NCBI GenBank assembly: GCA_026710565.1
Contig: JAPOQV010000335.1
Location: 1-14,224 of the forward strand
Direction of reading: 5' to 3'
Source of the DNA: Spirochaetaceae bacterium
GTDB taxonomy: Bacteria; Spirochaetota; Spirochaetia; SZUA-6; Bin103
DNA: 14,224 nt
Positions within the stretch are counted from its first letter, which is position 1. Each line of letters opens with the position of its first letter. The translations under genes and the position numbers were made by a program. Below are positions 1 to 10,357 of this stretch, piece after piece. Under the pieces are notes generated by a model. That model was given only the letters and a program-made list of their open reading frames with translations, had not been told where the DNA came from and ran no database searches.

Positions 1-579
1 CGGCGCCGCGCGGGTGGTCGTGGCGCCGGGGGTGGGCTCGCCGCGGGTGGGGACGGCGATGGCGATGGGGTGGGTGGCCAGCCGCCGCTCGGTGCCTCCC
101 CACGGCGCGATGAAGGCCGAGCCTTCGGCGCTGCAGAAGATCTGCCCGATCAGCCCCTGCTCGGCCAGCATCGCCGGATAGGCGCCGGCCCGGCCGACGT
201 GGAAGGCGTTGCGCACGCCCACCGCGGCCATGCCGGTGCGGTCCGCCTTGGCCGCGGCGATCTGCGTGGCGAGCTCCGCGACCGCGTGGCCCCAGGCGTT
301 GTGACCGTCGATCACGGCGGTCGACGGCGTCTCGCGCTCCACGGTCGGACGCGCCGCGGGGTCGATGTGGCCCCGGTCCAGGAAGTCCGTGTACTGCGGC
401 AGCCGGAACACGCCGTGCGAGTCGTGGCCCACGAGGTTGGCGAGCACCAGGTGGCGGGCGACGATCTCGGCGTGCTCGGGGTAGCCGCCCAGGGCGCGGA
501 TGACGTCGGCGGCGAAGGTGCGCAGCGTGTCGGCGTCGTAGCGCACGGCTCCGTTCGATCCTTCGGATTGAGGGCTCAT
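1..579 (-). CDS. Ldh2-family malate/L-lactate dehydrogenase (N-terminal part, cut by window start)
   Basis: A predicted NAD(P)-dependent 2-hydroxyacid oxidoreductase of the type 2 malate/lactate dehydrogenase family, cytosolic; the exact substrate cannot be told. The 193 codons seen are all open and run off the window at base 1; the family is usually about 340-360 aa, so roughly 55% is present. Visible family marks: the VGHDSHGVFRLPQY motif (residues 50-63; His55 is in the DSHG motif that carries the family's proposed catalytic histidine), the NAFHVGRAGAYP segment (124-135, matching the family NxxHxGxAGxY nucleotide-site motif), and APWGG...LATHPIAIAVPT (158-178, family GTNPIA region). The ATG start at 579 has a strong ribosome site (GGAGGAG) 5-6 bases upstream that overlaps the stop codon of the preceding rhomboid gene, with only 2 bp between the genes, so the two are probably cotranscribed and coupled. 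Confidence 0.85.
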   Translation of the reverse strand, partial: MSPQSEGSNGAVRYDADTLRTFAADVIRALGGYPEHAEIVARHLVLANLVGHDSHGVFRLPQYTDFLDRGHIDPAARPTVERETPSTAVIDGHNAWGHAVAELATQIAAAKADRTGMAAVGVRNAFHVGRAGAYPAMLAEQGLIGQIFCSAEGSAFIAPWGGTERRLATHPIAIAVPTRGEPTPGATTTRAAP

Positions 580-581
580 GG

Positions 582-1178
582 TCACTCCTCCAGGCGGTCG
601 GGTTCGACAGGTTGCGCGAGCCGCGGCGCCGCGCGGGTGATCGCGAAGCCGAACAGGCTGCCGCAGATGCCGCCGGCGATGTGGGCGAACTGCGAGATCG
701 AGTCCTGGCTGACGGCGGCGAACACCTCGCGCGTCAGGTACATCAGGACCACGAGGACGAAGGTGAGCGGGATCTCCCCGGAGCGGATGTTCGTGAACGA
801 GCTCAGCAGGATCATCATGAAGACGATGCCGCTGGCCCCCATCAGCCCAGTGGACAGGAACAGCACGTTCAGGCCGCCGGTCGCCAGCGCCGTGATCGCC
901 ATCATCCCCAGCAGCGGCCAGGAGCCGTACTTCTCCTCCAGGATCGGCCCGATCAGGAGGATCAGCGCGAAGTTGGCGAGCAGGTGCCCCCAGTCCGCAT
1001 GCCCGAGCACGTGCGTGACCAACCTCAGGTAGCCGAGCGGCGCCGAGCCGGCCAGGCTGCCGGGAATGGCGAAGTTCCTCTCCGCGAACTGCGAGCCCGC
1101 AATCTGGTCGATCACCATCACGACCGCGGCGGCGACCGCGTAGCTCAGCACCACCGGCGCGTTGTACCGGATCTTCAT
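582..1178 (-). CDS. Rhomboid-family intramembrane serine protease
   Basis: A 198-aa polytopic membrane protein of the rhomboid family, which cleaves transmembrane substrates within the bilayer. The expected Ser/His dyad is present: Ser116 in GASG (114-117) and His166 in AHIAGG (165-170). The loop/TM2 motif GHLLANF (64-70) is also intact. Hydrophobic segments lie at about 8-25, 66-80, 87-108, 114-128, 138-150 and 165-182, consistent with a six-helix core and no extra domain. The ATG at 1178 overlaps the stop of the phosphomannomutase gene by four bases (ATGA, 1175-1178), a classic coupling arrangement, with purine-rich GGAAGGCAAGG just upstream. An in-frame extension up to 1883 exists but reads only arginine/glycine-rich shadow of the upstream gene. 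Substrates are unknown; coupling to a sugar-phosphate mutase gives no obvious clue. Confidence 0.9.
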   Translation of the reverse strand: MKIRYNAPVVLSYAVAAAVVMVIDQIAGSQFAERNFAIPGSLAGSAPLGYLRLVTHVLGHADWGHLLANFALILLIGPILEEKYGSWPLLGMMAITALATGGLNVLFLSTGLMGASGIVFMMILLSSFTNIRSGEIPLTFVLVVLMYLTREVFAAVSQDSISQFAHIAGGICGSLFGFAITRAAPRLAQPVEPDRLEE

Positions 1179-2530
1179 CCTTGCCTTCCTTCGATGACGG
1201 CGCGCACCTCCTCCAGCGTGGCCGCCACGATGCCGGCGTCGCGCCCTTCCAGGCGCCGGCGCAACAGCGGCTCCGTGTTGCTCGGGCGAATGGTAAACCA
1301 GACGTGGTCGTACGCCACCGAGAGCCCGTCCAGGGTGTCGAGCTCCGCGTCGCGGTAGCGATGACGGATGCGTTCCATCGCCGCCAGCGCCTGCTCGCGG
1401 TCCCCGACCGGCAGGTTGATCTCCGCCGACTGCGCGAAGCGGCTGCGCAGCGGCGCGGCCAGCGCCGACAGCGGCTGCCCGCCGCGCGCCAGGAGCGCCG
1501 CCATCATCACGATCGCGTACAGCGCCGACTCGGTGAAGAAGGATCCGGATACGCGGAAGTACAGGTGTCCGGAGGTCTCGCAGCCGAACACGGCGTCCGC
1601 TTCCACCATCGCGTCGTACAGGTGGGTGTAGCCGACCGCCGCGCGCACCGCGCGGCCGCCGGCGGCGGCGATCTCCTCGGCGAACACGCGCGAGGCGATC
1701 AGGTCGTGGACGACCGCGGCTCCCGGATGGCGCCTCAGCATCTCCCGGGCCAGCAGGGCGCCGCTGAAGGGGGCGGCCACCACCTCGCCGCGCTCGTCGA
1801 CGAACATCACCCGGTCGCCGTCGCCGTCGAGGATCGCCCCGAATGCCGCGTCGCCGGCACGCACCGCGGGCGCGATGTCGCACAGGCTGGCCTCCTCCAG
1901 CGGATTCGGCGGGTGCGCAGGGAACCTGCCGTCCGGATCGCCGTTGAGCACCGTCACGAAGCCGTCCAGCCGGTCGGATACCGCCCGTGTCAGGGCGCCG
2001 GCCGAGCCGTTGGACACGTCCACCACGACCGGTGCCAGCGGTGCCCCCTCGGCGGCCGTGGCCACCAGGTCCACGTACCCGTCCGCCGACGGTCCCGGTT
2101 CCGGTCGCATTCGGGCGGCGCCGGCCGCCTCGTCTTCGACCTCGGCCAGCAACGCCTCCACGCGGGAGAGTCCCTTGGCGTAGCTCACCGAGCCGCCGGA
2201 CCCGTCGAAGACCTTGAAGCCGTGGTACTGCGGCGGGTTGTGCGAGGCGGTCGCCATCACGCCGGCGTCGCAGCCGGCCTCGATCTGCAGGAAATGGAGC
2301 GCCGGCGTGGTGGTGAGGCCGACGCTCGCCACACGCCGCCCTTCGGCGGAGAGCCCGCGCGCCAAGGCATTACTGAGCGCCGGCGAGTGAGTGCGCGCGT
2401 CGTGGCCGAGCAGGTAACGCTCGGCGTCCAGATGCCGCGCCAAGGCGCGGCCGATGCGGTAGGCCAGCGGCTCGTCGATCCCGGCGCCGTACACCGAGCG
2501 AATGTCGTAGGCGTGGAAGGGTTCATTCAT
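1175..2530 (-). CDS. manB: Phosphomannomutase/phosphoglucomutase (alpha-D-phosphohexomutase)
   Basis: Interconverts hexose 6-phosphate and hexose 1-phosphate (mannose and/or glucose), feeding nucleotide-sugar synthesis for surface glycans; cytosolic. The 451-aa length is typical. All four family signatures are seen in order: the phosphoserine loop TASHNPP (94-100, Ser96), the metal loop DGDGDR (235-240), the sugar-specificity loop CETSGHLYF (317-325), and the phosphate-binding loop RPSNTEPLLR (415-424). I chose the ATG at 2530 (MNEPFHAYDIR) because homologues begin with this segment and the in-frame ATG at 2563 would sit only about 3 bases from the predicted transcription start; neither start has a clear Shine-Dalgarno. 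It is first of a three-gene run with the rhomboid and Ldh2 genes. Mannose versus glucose preference cannot be decided from sequence, so the symbol is a family label. Confidence 0.9.
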   Translation of the reverse strand: MNEPFHAYDIRSVYGAGIDEPLAYRIGRALARHLDAERYLLGHDARTHSPALSNALARGLSAEGRRVASVGLTTTPALHFLQIEAGCDAGVMATASHNPPQYHGFKVFDGSGGSVSYAKGLSRVEALLAEVEDEAAGAARMRPEPGPSADGYVDLVATAAEGAPLAPVVVDVSNGSAGALTRAVSDRLDGFVTVLNGDPDGRFPAHPPNPLEEASLCDIAPAVRAGDAAFGAILDGDGDRVMFVDERGEVVAAPFSGALLAREMLRRHPGAAVVHDLIASRVFAEEIAAAGGRAVRAAVGYTHLYDAMVEADAVFGCETSGHLYFRVSGSFFTESALYAIVMMAALLARGGQPLSALAAPLRSRFAQSAEINLPVGDREQALAAMERIRHRYRDAELDTLDGLSVAYDHVWFTIRPSNTEPLLRRRLEGRDAGIVAATLEEVRAVIEGRQG

Positions 2531-2572
2531 GGCGGCTGTCGGAATGGCGCGCCAGCGCCACATCCGCTAGAC

Positions 2573-2600
2573 ACCATAACGGACGGTGGGGATGGGCCAA
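2573..2600 (-). promoter_or_regulatory. Putative sigma70-type promoter for the manB-rhomboid-Ldh2 genes
   Basis: Reading the minus strand, TTGGCC (2600-2595) and TATGGT (2578-2573) each match the -35 and -10 consensus at four of six positions and are separated by 16 bases. Transcription would begin near 2566, giving about a 36-base leader to the ATG at 2530. The rest of the 142-bp gap to the ABC-F stop at 2673 shows no gene and no convincing terminator hairpin with a T-run. This is a hand match only. Confidence 0.35.
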
Positions 2601-2672
2601 AAGCGGAGCCGGCGGCGACGGTCTTGGGGCGCATCGTGCGGAATCTGCTCGCCAGACCTCAATCGCCAAACC

Positions 2673-4553
<1,881 letters not shown>

Positions 4554-4555
4554 GC

Positions 4556-5941
4556 TCAGCTCGCGAAACGGAAGTAGATCACCAGGGGCGGGGCCGCCGT
4601 ATCCAGCACCAGGAGCTGCTCTTCGTCGACGCCGCCCGCCAGGACCATGCGGATCCCCGCTTCATCACGCGCATAGACGAAGTCGGCCGAGGCCCGCGCG
4701 CCGCCTTCGCCGCCGCGATCGAACGCCATGGTGAGCGCGCCGGAGTACTCGTCGCGGAGCGGACGCGACAGGTGCAGCCGCAGAGTGATGGTTCCGGTGC
4801 CCACCGCGTCGGCCGGGATGACGCCCGGAACCAGCCGCTCGAAGCCGCTCCAGCGGAACCGGCGCTCCGGCTCCAGCAGCACCTCGCCGTAGGCGCTCGA
4901 CCGCAGCGCCGGTCCGCTCTCTCGCAGTGATTCGTAGATCCTGTCCCGGCGCTTCCGCTCGCCAGCGATCAGGTCTGCCACGTCGGCGTCGAGTGCGACG
5001 AACCTCTGCGTCTGCAGCCGGCCTTCGTGCTGGAAGGAGACCGTGATGCTTCTCTCGGTTTCCGAGACGATCCGCACGCCGCTGCCGTGCAGGACGAAGA
5101 CCTCCTCGCCGATGCGGTCGATCCGGTCGTATGCGAACGCCAGGTCCAGCTCGGGCAGGCGCATGCGCGCCATCCCACCGGCACCCTGCGGCAGGACGGT
5201 CTCTTCCGCTGACGGGATGGTCTGGCCACCCGGCTCGATCGTGAAGCCGTACGCGTCGTTCATGCGCGTGAGGTCGATCCGCCGGCGGATCAGCATGTCG
5301 GCGTAGTACCGCGGGCGCCACGCGACGCCGGTGATGCGGTCCAACTGCACCTCTTCGCCGAGCAGCCGGTCGGCCTCCGCCTGCGGGTCCTCTCCGGTTT
5401 CGAACAGCGGCAGGAACTCCCCGAACGTGTACCCCTGCGTGCCGTCGGCGGTGAGGACCTCGTACCAGAAGTTGGTGTAGTCGCCGACCGTCACCGGACC
5501 TTCTTCGCGGCCGATGATCTTGACCGCTTCGCCCTCGCGCAGGCGGTAGAGCCGAGCCGCGCCGACGTCGGCCGCCTCCCGGATCGGCAGGCCGTTCCGC
5601 GCGGCGTAGCCGAAGGTGTCGACCAGGCCGCGGTAGGAGGCGGCGAACGCTTCGGCCTGCTGCCGGTCGGCAAACAGCCTCACCCGCCAGCGGGCAAGCT
5701 CGTGGACGGTCTCGGCATCCGTGTAGCGGTAGACGTCCTGGATGTCCGACTCGCCACTGATGGACAGCACCGATCCGTCGATGCCCTTCTGCGCTGCCCA
5801 GAGCACCACGCCCCAGCCCACGCGCCGTTCCGCGCACGCCGTCAGGAGCGCCACGATCGCCGGCAGGAGGGCGATCAGGGCGATCGGGCGCCCCGTCCGG
5901 GTACGCCTTGCGGCCACCCCCGACGGCGCGGACCCAGCCAT
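4556..5941 (-). CDS. SH3-domain-containing lipoprotein
   Basis: A predicted 461-aa exported lipoprotein. The N-terminus has basic residues, a hydrophobic core (about 18-35) and a lipobox LLTAC with Cys36 as the lipidation site. Residues about 115-182 look like a bacterial SH3 domain: an acidic/hydrophobic beta pattern with NFWYEVLTADGTQGYTFGEF (157-176), the usual W...G.GY...L layout for cell-wall or peptide binding. The remaining ~270 residues are beta-rich and not recognised. The ATG at 5941 shares one base with the stop of the upstream LysM transglycosylase (TGATG), so it is almost certainly translationally coupled to it; there is no independent Shine-Dalgarno. An in-frame extension to 6130 is shadow sequence. 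Next to a peptidoglycan lytic enzyme, an envelope or wall-binding accessory role is a reasonable inference. The specific function is unknown. Confidence 0.8.
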   Translation of the reverse strand: MAGSAPSGVAARRTRTGRPIALIALLPAIVALLTACAERRVGWGVVLWAAQKGIDGSVLSISGESDIQDVYRYTDAETVHELARWRVRLFADRQQAEAFAASYRGLVDTFGYAARNGLPIREAADVGAARLYRLREGEAVKIIGREEGPVTVGDYTNFWYEVLTADGTQGYTFGEFLPLFETGEDPQAEADRLLGEEVQLDRITGVAWRPRYYADMLIRRRIDLTRMNDAYGFTIEPGGQTIPSAEETVLPQGAGGMARMRLPELDLAFAYDRIDRIGEEVFVLHGSGVRIVSETERSITVSFQHEGRLQTQRFVALDADVADLIAGERKRRDRIYESLRESGPALRSSAYGEVLLEPERRFRWSGFERLVPGVIPADAVGTGTITLRLHLSRPLRDEYSGALTMAFDRGGEGGARASADFVYARDEAGIRMVLAGGVDEEQLLVLDTAAPPLVIYFRFAS

Positions 5942-7434
5942 CAGGCGCTCGACAGCGTACCGCCGGCCTGCACGATGAGGGTCTCGCCCGGCTTGATGAC
6001 GTCGTCCGGCGACCGGCCGTTGCTGGCCGCAAGCGCCTCCACGGTCACGCCGTGGGTACGCGCGATACCCCACAGCGACTCGCCGTGCTCGACGACGTGC
6101 ACGGCCCCCGATCCCGCCTGCACCAACCATGGAGGCGCGGCGCCAGGCGACTCGACGTCCGGGACGGAACCCGGCAGCGGGACGATCACGGTCAGCCCCG
6201 GCCGCAGCCGCCGCGGGTTCACGCCCGGATTCCCACGGAGGATCCGTTCGACGCTGCTGCCGTAGCGGAGCGCCAGGTCCCAGAAGGTCTCACCCGGCCG
6301 AACCCGGTGTTCGACCGACGTGCCCACCACCGGTGTGGTGGCCACCGGAGCGGCGCCCAGGAGCGGGACAACCGCGGTCTGTCCCGGCCGCAGCCGCTGC
6401 GGGTGCAGCCCGGGGGTCTCGCCGACGATCAGATCGACGCTGCTGCCGTAGCGCTTCGCGATCGCCCAGAAGGTCTCTCCGGCGCGGATCACGTGCTCGG
6501 TGAAGTCGAACAACTGCGTGCGCTCCTCCAGGAGGGCCCGCACGCGCTCGGCGTGCTCGGCCGGAACCTTCAGCCAGTATCCGTTCAGGTCCGCGGCGCG
6601 GGTGTCGCCCGATGCGATCACCGCCGGCGCGACGCGGGCGTCGTTCGGGGTGAACACCGAACCGAGCTCGGCGTTGGCGGTCCGCAGCAGCTCCAGGTCC
6701 ATGCCCGTGTGCGCGGCCACCTTGCGCAGGTCGGCCCGGCCGCCGGCCCCAACGCGAACCCAGGTGATCGGCTCGAGCTCCGCCAGACCGTAGCGCTCGG
6801 GCTCCGAGAAGACGCGAACCGCCGCCAGGAAACGGGGCACGAACTCCGCCGTCTGCTGCGGCAACGCGCCCGACCGGCGCAACTCCCAGAAGTCGCGGGT
6901 GCCGGCGCGGTCGATCGCGCGCTGCACCCCACCCGGTCCGGCGTTGTAGGCGGCGATCGCCAGCAGCCAGTCGCCGAAGCGTTCGCGGTTCGTTGCCAGG
7001 GTATCCAGCGCGACCTCGGTCGCCTTCCAGAAGTCGCGCCGCTCGTCGAGCCCGCCATCCATCCGCAACGGATAGCCGCTCGCCCCAAGGCGCGTGATCT
7101 GCCAGATGCCGACCGCGCCGCTCGGCGAAACCGCCTCGGGCAGGTAGCCCGACTCGATCACCGGAAGCAGCCGCAGCTCCTGCGGCAGCCCGCGCCGCTC
7201 GAGCGCAGCGCCGATGTGATCGGCGTAGATCCACGACCGCTCCCAGACGCCGTGCAGCCATCCCCGCCAGGTCCGCTTGGTGAACTGCTTGATGTAGTGC
7301 TCGACGCGCGCTTGGTCGCACGCCTGCCAGTCGCTCCGGCACTCCTGGGCCGCGAGCGGCACGATGCCTATGGTTATGAGCACGGCGATCGCCACGAGCG
7401 TGCGCATGCCGCCTCCCGTTGCTGCGATGGTCAT
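5941..7434 (-). CDS. MltD-like membrane-exported lytic murein transglycosylase with three LysM repeats
   Basis: A 497-aa secreted enzyme predicted to cleave the MurNAc-GlcNAc bond of peptidoglycan, forming 1,6-anhydro ends. After a signal peptide (hydrophobic core about 13-28, cleavage near LAAQE), the SLT domain (about 60-220) has the catalytic Glu94 in PVIESGYLPEAVSPSGAVGI (91-110) and the AIAAYNAGPGGV motif (159-170). Three LysM peptidoglycan-binding repeats follow at about 314-358, 376-420 and 446-488. The domain order matches MltD, but no lipobox is present. Two starts are possible: ATG 7434 with AGAGG five bases upstream, and ATG 7407 with GGGAGG four bases upstream; the second gives a tighter signal peptide (MRTLVAIAVL...). 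I list the longer. It lies 59 bp after a TPR lipoprotein and overlaps the SH3 lipoprotein by one base, so the group is probably one transcript. Confidence 0.9.
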   Translation of the reverse strand: MTIAATGGGMRTLVAIAVLITIGIVPLAAQECRSDWQACDQARVEHYIKQFTKRTWRGWLHGVWERSWIYADHIGAALERRGLPQELRLLPVIESGYLPEAVSPSGAVGIWQITRLGASGYPLRMDGGLDERRDFWKATEVALDTLATNRERFGDWLLAIAAYNAGPGGVQRAIDRAGTRDFWELRRSGALPQQTAEFVPRFLAAVRVFSEPERYGLAELEPITWVRVGAGGRADLRKVAAHTGMDLELLRTANAELGSVFTPNDARVAPAVIASGDTRAADLNGYWLKVPAEHAERVRALLEERTQLFDFTEHVIRAGETFWAIAKRYGSSVDLIVGETPGLHPQRLRPGQTAVVPLLGAAPVATTPVVGTSVEHRVRPGETFWDLALRYGSSVERILRGNPGVNPRRLRPGLTVIVPLPGSVPDVESPGAAPPWLVQAGSGAVHVVEHGESLWGIARTHGVTVEALAASNGRSPDDVIKPGETLIVQAGGTLSSA

Positions 7435-7493
7435 CCTTTCCTCTATGCGTCCCGGCCTCTGCCGGTCGGACACGGGGCGGGCGGCGCGAGAAC

Positions 7494-8579
7494 CTACAAC
7501 TTCTCGCCAAAGTAAATGCCGGCCCACTCCCAGGTGCCGTCGACGCGCGGATCGACGCCATAGTCGATCCGTCGGAAGTATAGATACCAGGTAGTGACCC
7601 GTGCCGTCCATCCCACCGTGCGGAGGAAGGCTTCCCGGTCGTTGGAATCGGGGTGCAACTCGGCATCGGCGTAGACACGCCGCATCGGGAACGCCTCCAA
7701 CCTGAAACGACGGGTGAGCGTCGCGTCGCTCCCCCAGGAGGTCGCGAAGAAGTTGACGTGGGCCTGCAGACGGCGCAGCGCGCGTACGTCCCGGCTGGCG
7801 ATGGCCGCCCGCGCCTCCGCCACCAGCGTTGCCAGGTCGTCGCGTATCCACGACTTGTCGGAGCCATGGAAGCGGATCAGCTCGGTCACCCGCCGGTAGG
7901 CATCGGGCTCCCCGGGGATCTCGGTCGGGGGGGCCCGGAGGAACCTGCCGTACGCCTCCATGCCTTGCTCCCAGTCGCCCCTGCCGGCGGACGCAGCGGC
8001 GAGCCGGTAGAGGCTCAGGCCGAGGTCGATGCGCTCGGGAAACCTCTCGACCAGCTCCCGGTAGTACTCGACGTGGCGGACGGCATCGTCGAGCTCAACC
8101 AGGCGCTCCAGGCAGTGGCGGTGCAGCGACCGTCCGCGCACTTCCAGATCGGGGAGGTTGCGCAGCGCCCGCCGGCAGTAATGCACGGCCATCGGCGCCT
8201 GCCCGGCATCCAGATAGGAGTCCGCGACGGTCACCAGGTGGGCGGCGTTGTACGGGTCCTGGGGATGCTGCCCGGCGTACAGGGTCAGAAAGGTCCGCTC
8301 GCGTCCTCCTTCGCCGCCGCGCCGCAGGGTGCGGGCGATCTCCGCAACCAGCGCGTACCGCCGGTCGGCTGTCGCGGGGCCGGAGTCGGTCCGCTCCAGT
8401 TCGCCGCGGAGCTGCTGGAGATCGGCATTCAGAGACCGGTCCGGCACCCACAGCAGTTCGTGGCGCGCGCAGCCGCCGAGCACGATGGCGACCACCAGCG
8501 CGGCCGCCTGTCCGAGCGCGGCGCGGCAAGCCGGAGAGCGGCGGCAGGCGCGCCCCGCGTTCAGTCGGCGACGTGGCAT
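7494..8579 (-). CDS. TPR-containing lipoprotein of unknown function
   Basis: A 361-aa predicted lipoprotein: a very basic N-terminus (MPRRR...), a hydrophobic stretch (about 21-34) and lipobox VLGGC with Cys37. Residues about 105-215 look like degenerate TPR helices (NAAHLVTVADSYLDAGQAPM at 111-130; ERIDLGLSLYRLAAASAGRG at 182-201), which usually mediate protein-protein contacts. A separate C-terminal region (about 270-361) is aromatic-rich, ending TWEWAGIYFGEKL, and is not recognised. The ATG at 8579 is the only sensible start; it has no Shine-Dalgarno and is preceded by decayed 15-bp repeats. The gene diverges from icd and heads the minus-strand run that includes the LysM transglycosylase, SH3 lipoprotein and ABC-F genes. 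Location in the periplasm or outer membrane is inferred from the lipobox; function is unknown. Confidence 0.8.
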   Translation of the reverse strand: MPRRRLNAGRACRRSPACRAALGQAAALVVAIVLGGCARHELLWVPDRSLNADLQQLRGELERTDSGPATADRRYALVAEIARTLRRGGEGGRERTFLTLYAGQHPQDPYNAAHLVTVADSYLDAGQAPMAVHYCRRALRNLPDLEVRGRSLHRHCLERLVELDDAVRHVEYYRELVERFPERIDLGLSLYRLAAASAGRGDWEQGMEAYGRFLRAPPTEIPGEPDAYRRVTELIRFHGSDKSWIRDDLATLVAEARAAIASRDVRALRRLQAHVNFFATSWGSDATLTRRFRLEAFPMRRVYADAELHPDSNDREAFLRTVGWTARVTTWYLYFRRIDYGVDPRVDGTWEWAGIYFGEKL

Positions 8580-8611
8580 GGGCGATCCGGCGTTCGCCGA
8601 TCCGGCCTCGG

Positions 8612-8673
8612 GGGATAGTGCATCCGGTGATAGGCCTCCAGTGATAGTGCCTCCGGTGATATACTGTGCCTCC
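8612..8673. repeat. Imperfect tandem repeat, period ~15 bp, in the divergent icd/lipoprotein promoter region
   Basis: Four adjacent copies of a GTGATAGTGCCTCCG-like unit are visible on the plus strand: 8612-8626 (GGGATAGTGCATCCG), 8627-8640 (14 bp, GTGATAGGCCTCCA), 8641-8655 (GTGATAGTGCCTCCG) and 8656-8673 (18 bp, with a TACT insertion that creates TATACT). A weaker echo continues toward 8581 (GATCCGGCGTTCGCC and neighbours). The array ends 2 bp before the icd ATG and begins 32 bp from the lipoprotein ATG. It may be a decayed minisatellite or a set of regulator sites. Confidence 0.7.
8660..8665 (+). promoter_or_regulatory. icd: Candidate -10 element for icd
   Basis: TATACT matches five of six bases of the sigma70 -10 consensus. 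It arises inside the last copy of the 15-bp repeat. No respectable -35 hexamer is seen 16-18 bases upstream. A start of transcription about 7 bases downstream (8671-8673) would leave only a few bases before the icd ATG at 8676, implying a leaderless or nearly leaderless mRNA, which fits the lack of a Shine-Dalgarno there. Confidence 0.35.
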
Positions 8674-8675
8674 TG

Positions 8676-9895
<1,220 letters not shown>

Positions 9896-9896
<1 letters not shown>

Positions 9897-10324
9897 TGCG
9901 TGCCCGGGCACGCACCGGCCGCGTCCTGCGTCCGCTGGCCATCCCGCTGGCGGCGGTCGCCGCACTGCTGCTGGGTTGCCAGACCCCCATGCCCGACACC
10001 TCCGAGCAGATGAGCCCGGCCGAGTACTTCCAGGCTGCCCGCGACGCCATCGGGGCTCGCAACCATCAGGCAGCGATGGACTACTACCGGGCCTACCTGG
10101 AGCGGTTCCCGGCCGCCGCCCACCCCGACGAGCTGGAGCGCAATCTGTGGGCGGAGTACGAGATCGCCTTCATGCACCACAAGCTCGACGACGACCAGAC
10201 CGCCATCGAGCTGCTCGGCCTGCTGGTCGCCAAATACGACGCTGAAGGAGGCGAGGACCTGCCGCCGGCCCCCGGCCGCCTGGCGAGGCGGGTCATCGAG
10301 GAGCTGCAGGCCACCGAAGGATAG
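9896..10324 (+). CDS. Small TPR-like lipoprotein
   Basis: A 142-aa predicted lipoprotein: arginine-rich N-terminus, hydrophobic core (about 13-27) and lipobox LLLGC with Cys28. Residues 41-73 (AEYFQAARDAIGARNHQAAM then DYYRAYLERFP) form a clear TPR-like helix pair, and 86-115 a second weaker one, giving a BamD/YbgF-like flavour without a firm family match. The ATG at 9896 overlaps the icd stop as TGATG, and GGAGG at 9884-9888, inside icd, lies 7 bases upstream; a GTG at 9893 is possible but worse spaced. The coupling to icd is strong although the protein is exported and icd is cytosolic, so the linkage may be only operonic. A 33-bp gap follows before the next lipoprotein gene. Function is unknown. 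Confidence 0.8.
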
Positions 10325-10357
10325 CGCGCCGGCAAAAGCGCTGCCGCCGCCCCGGGC

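Noticed and set aside
7452..7465. A small hairpin CCGGC-CTCT-GCCGG between the TPR lipoprotein and transglycosylase genes.
   Set aside because: Only a 5-bp stem and no T-run on either side, so not a supportable terminator; GC-rich sequence makes such hairpins common.
5908..7515. A 535-codon plus-strand frame opposite the LysM transglycosylase.
   Set aside because: Arginine/histidine/proline-rich shadow of a well-supported gene; no recognisable motif.
8612..8673. The 15-bp repeats taken as a CRISPR array.
   Set aside because: The units are directly adjacent with no spacers and are too short and variable.
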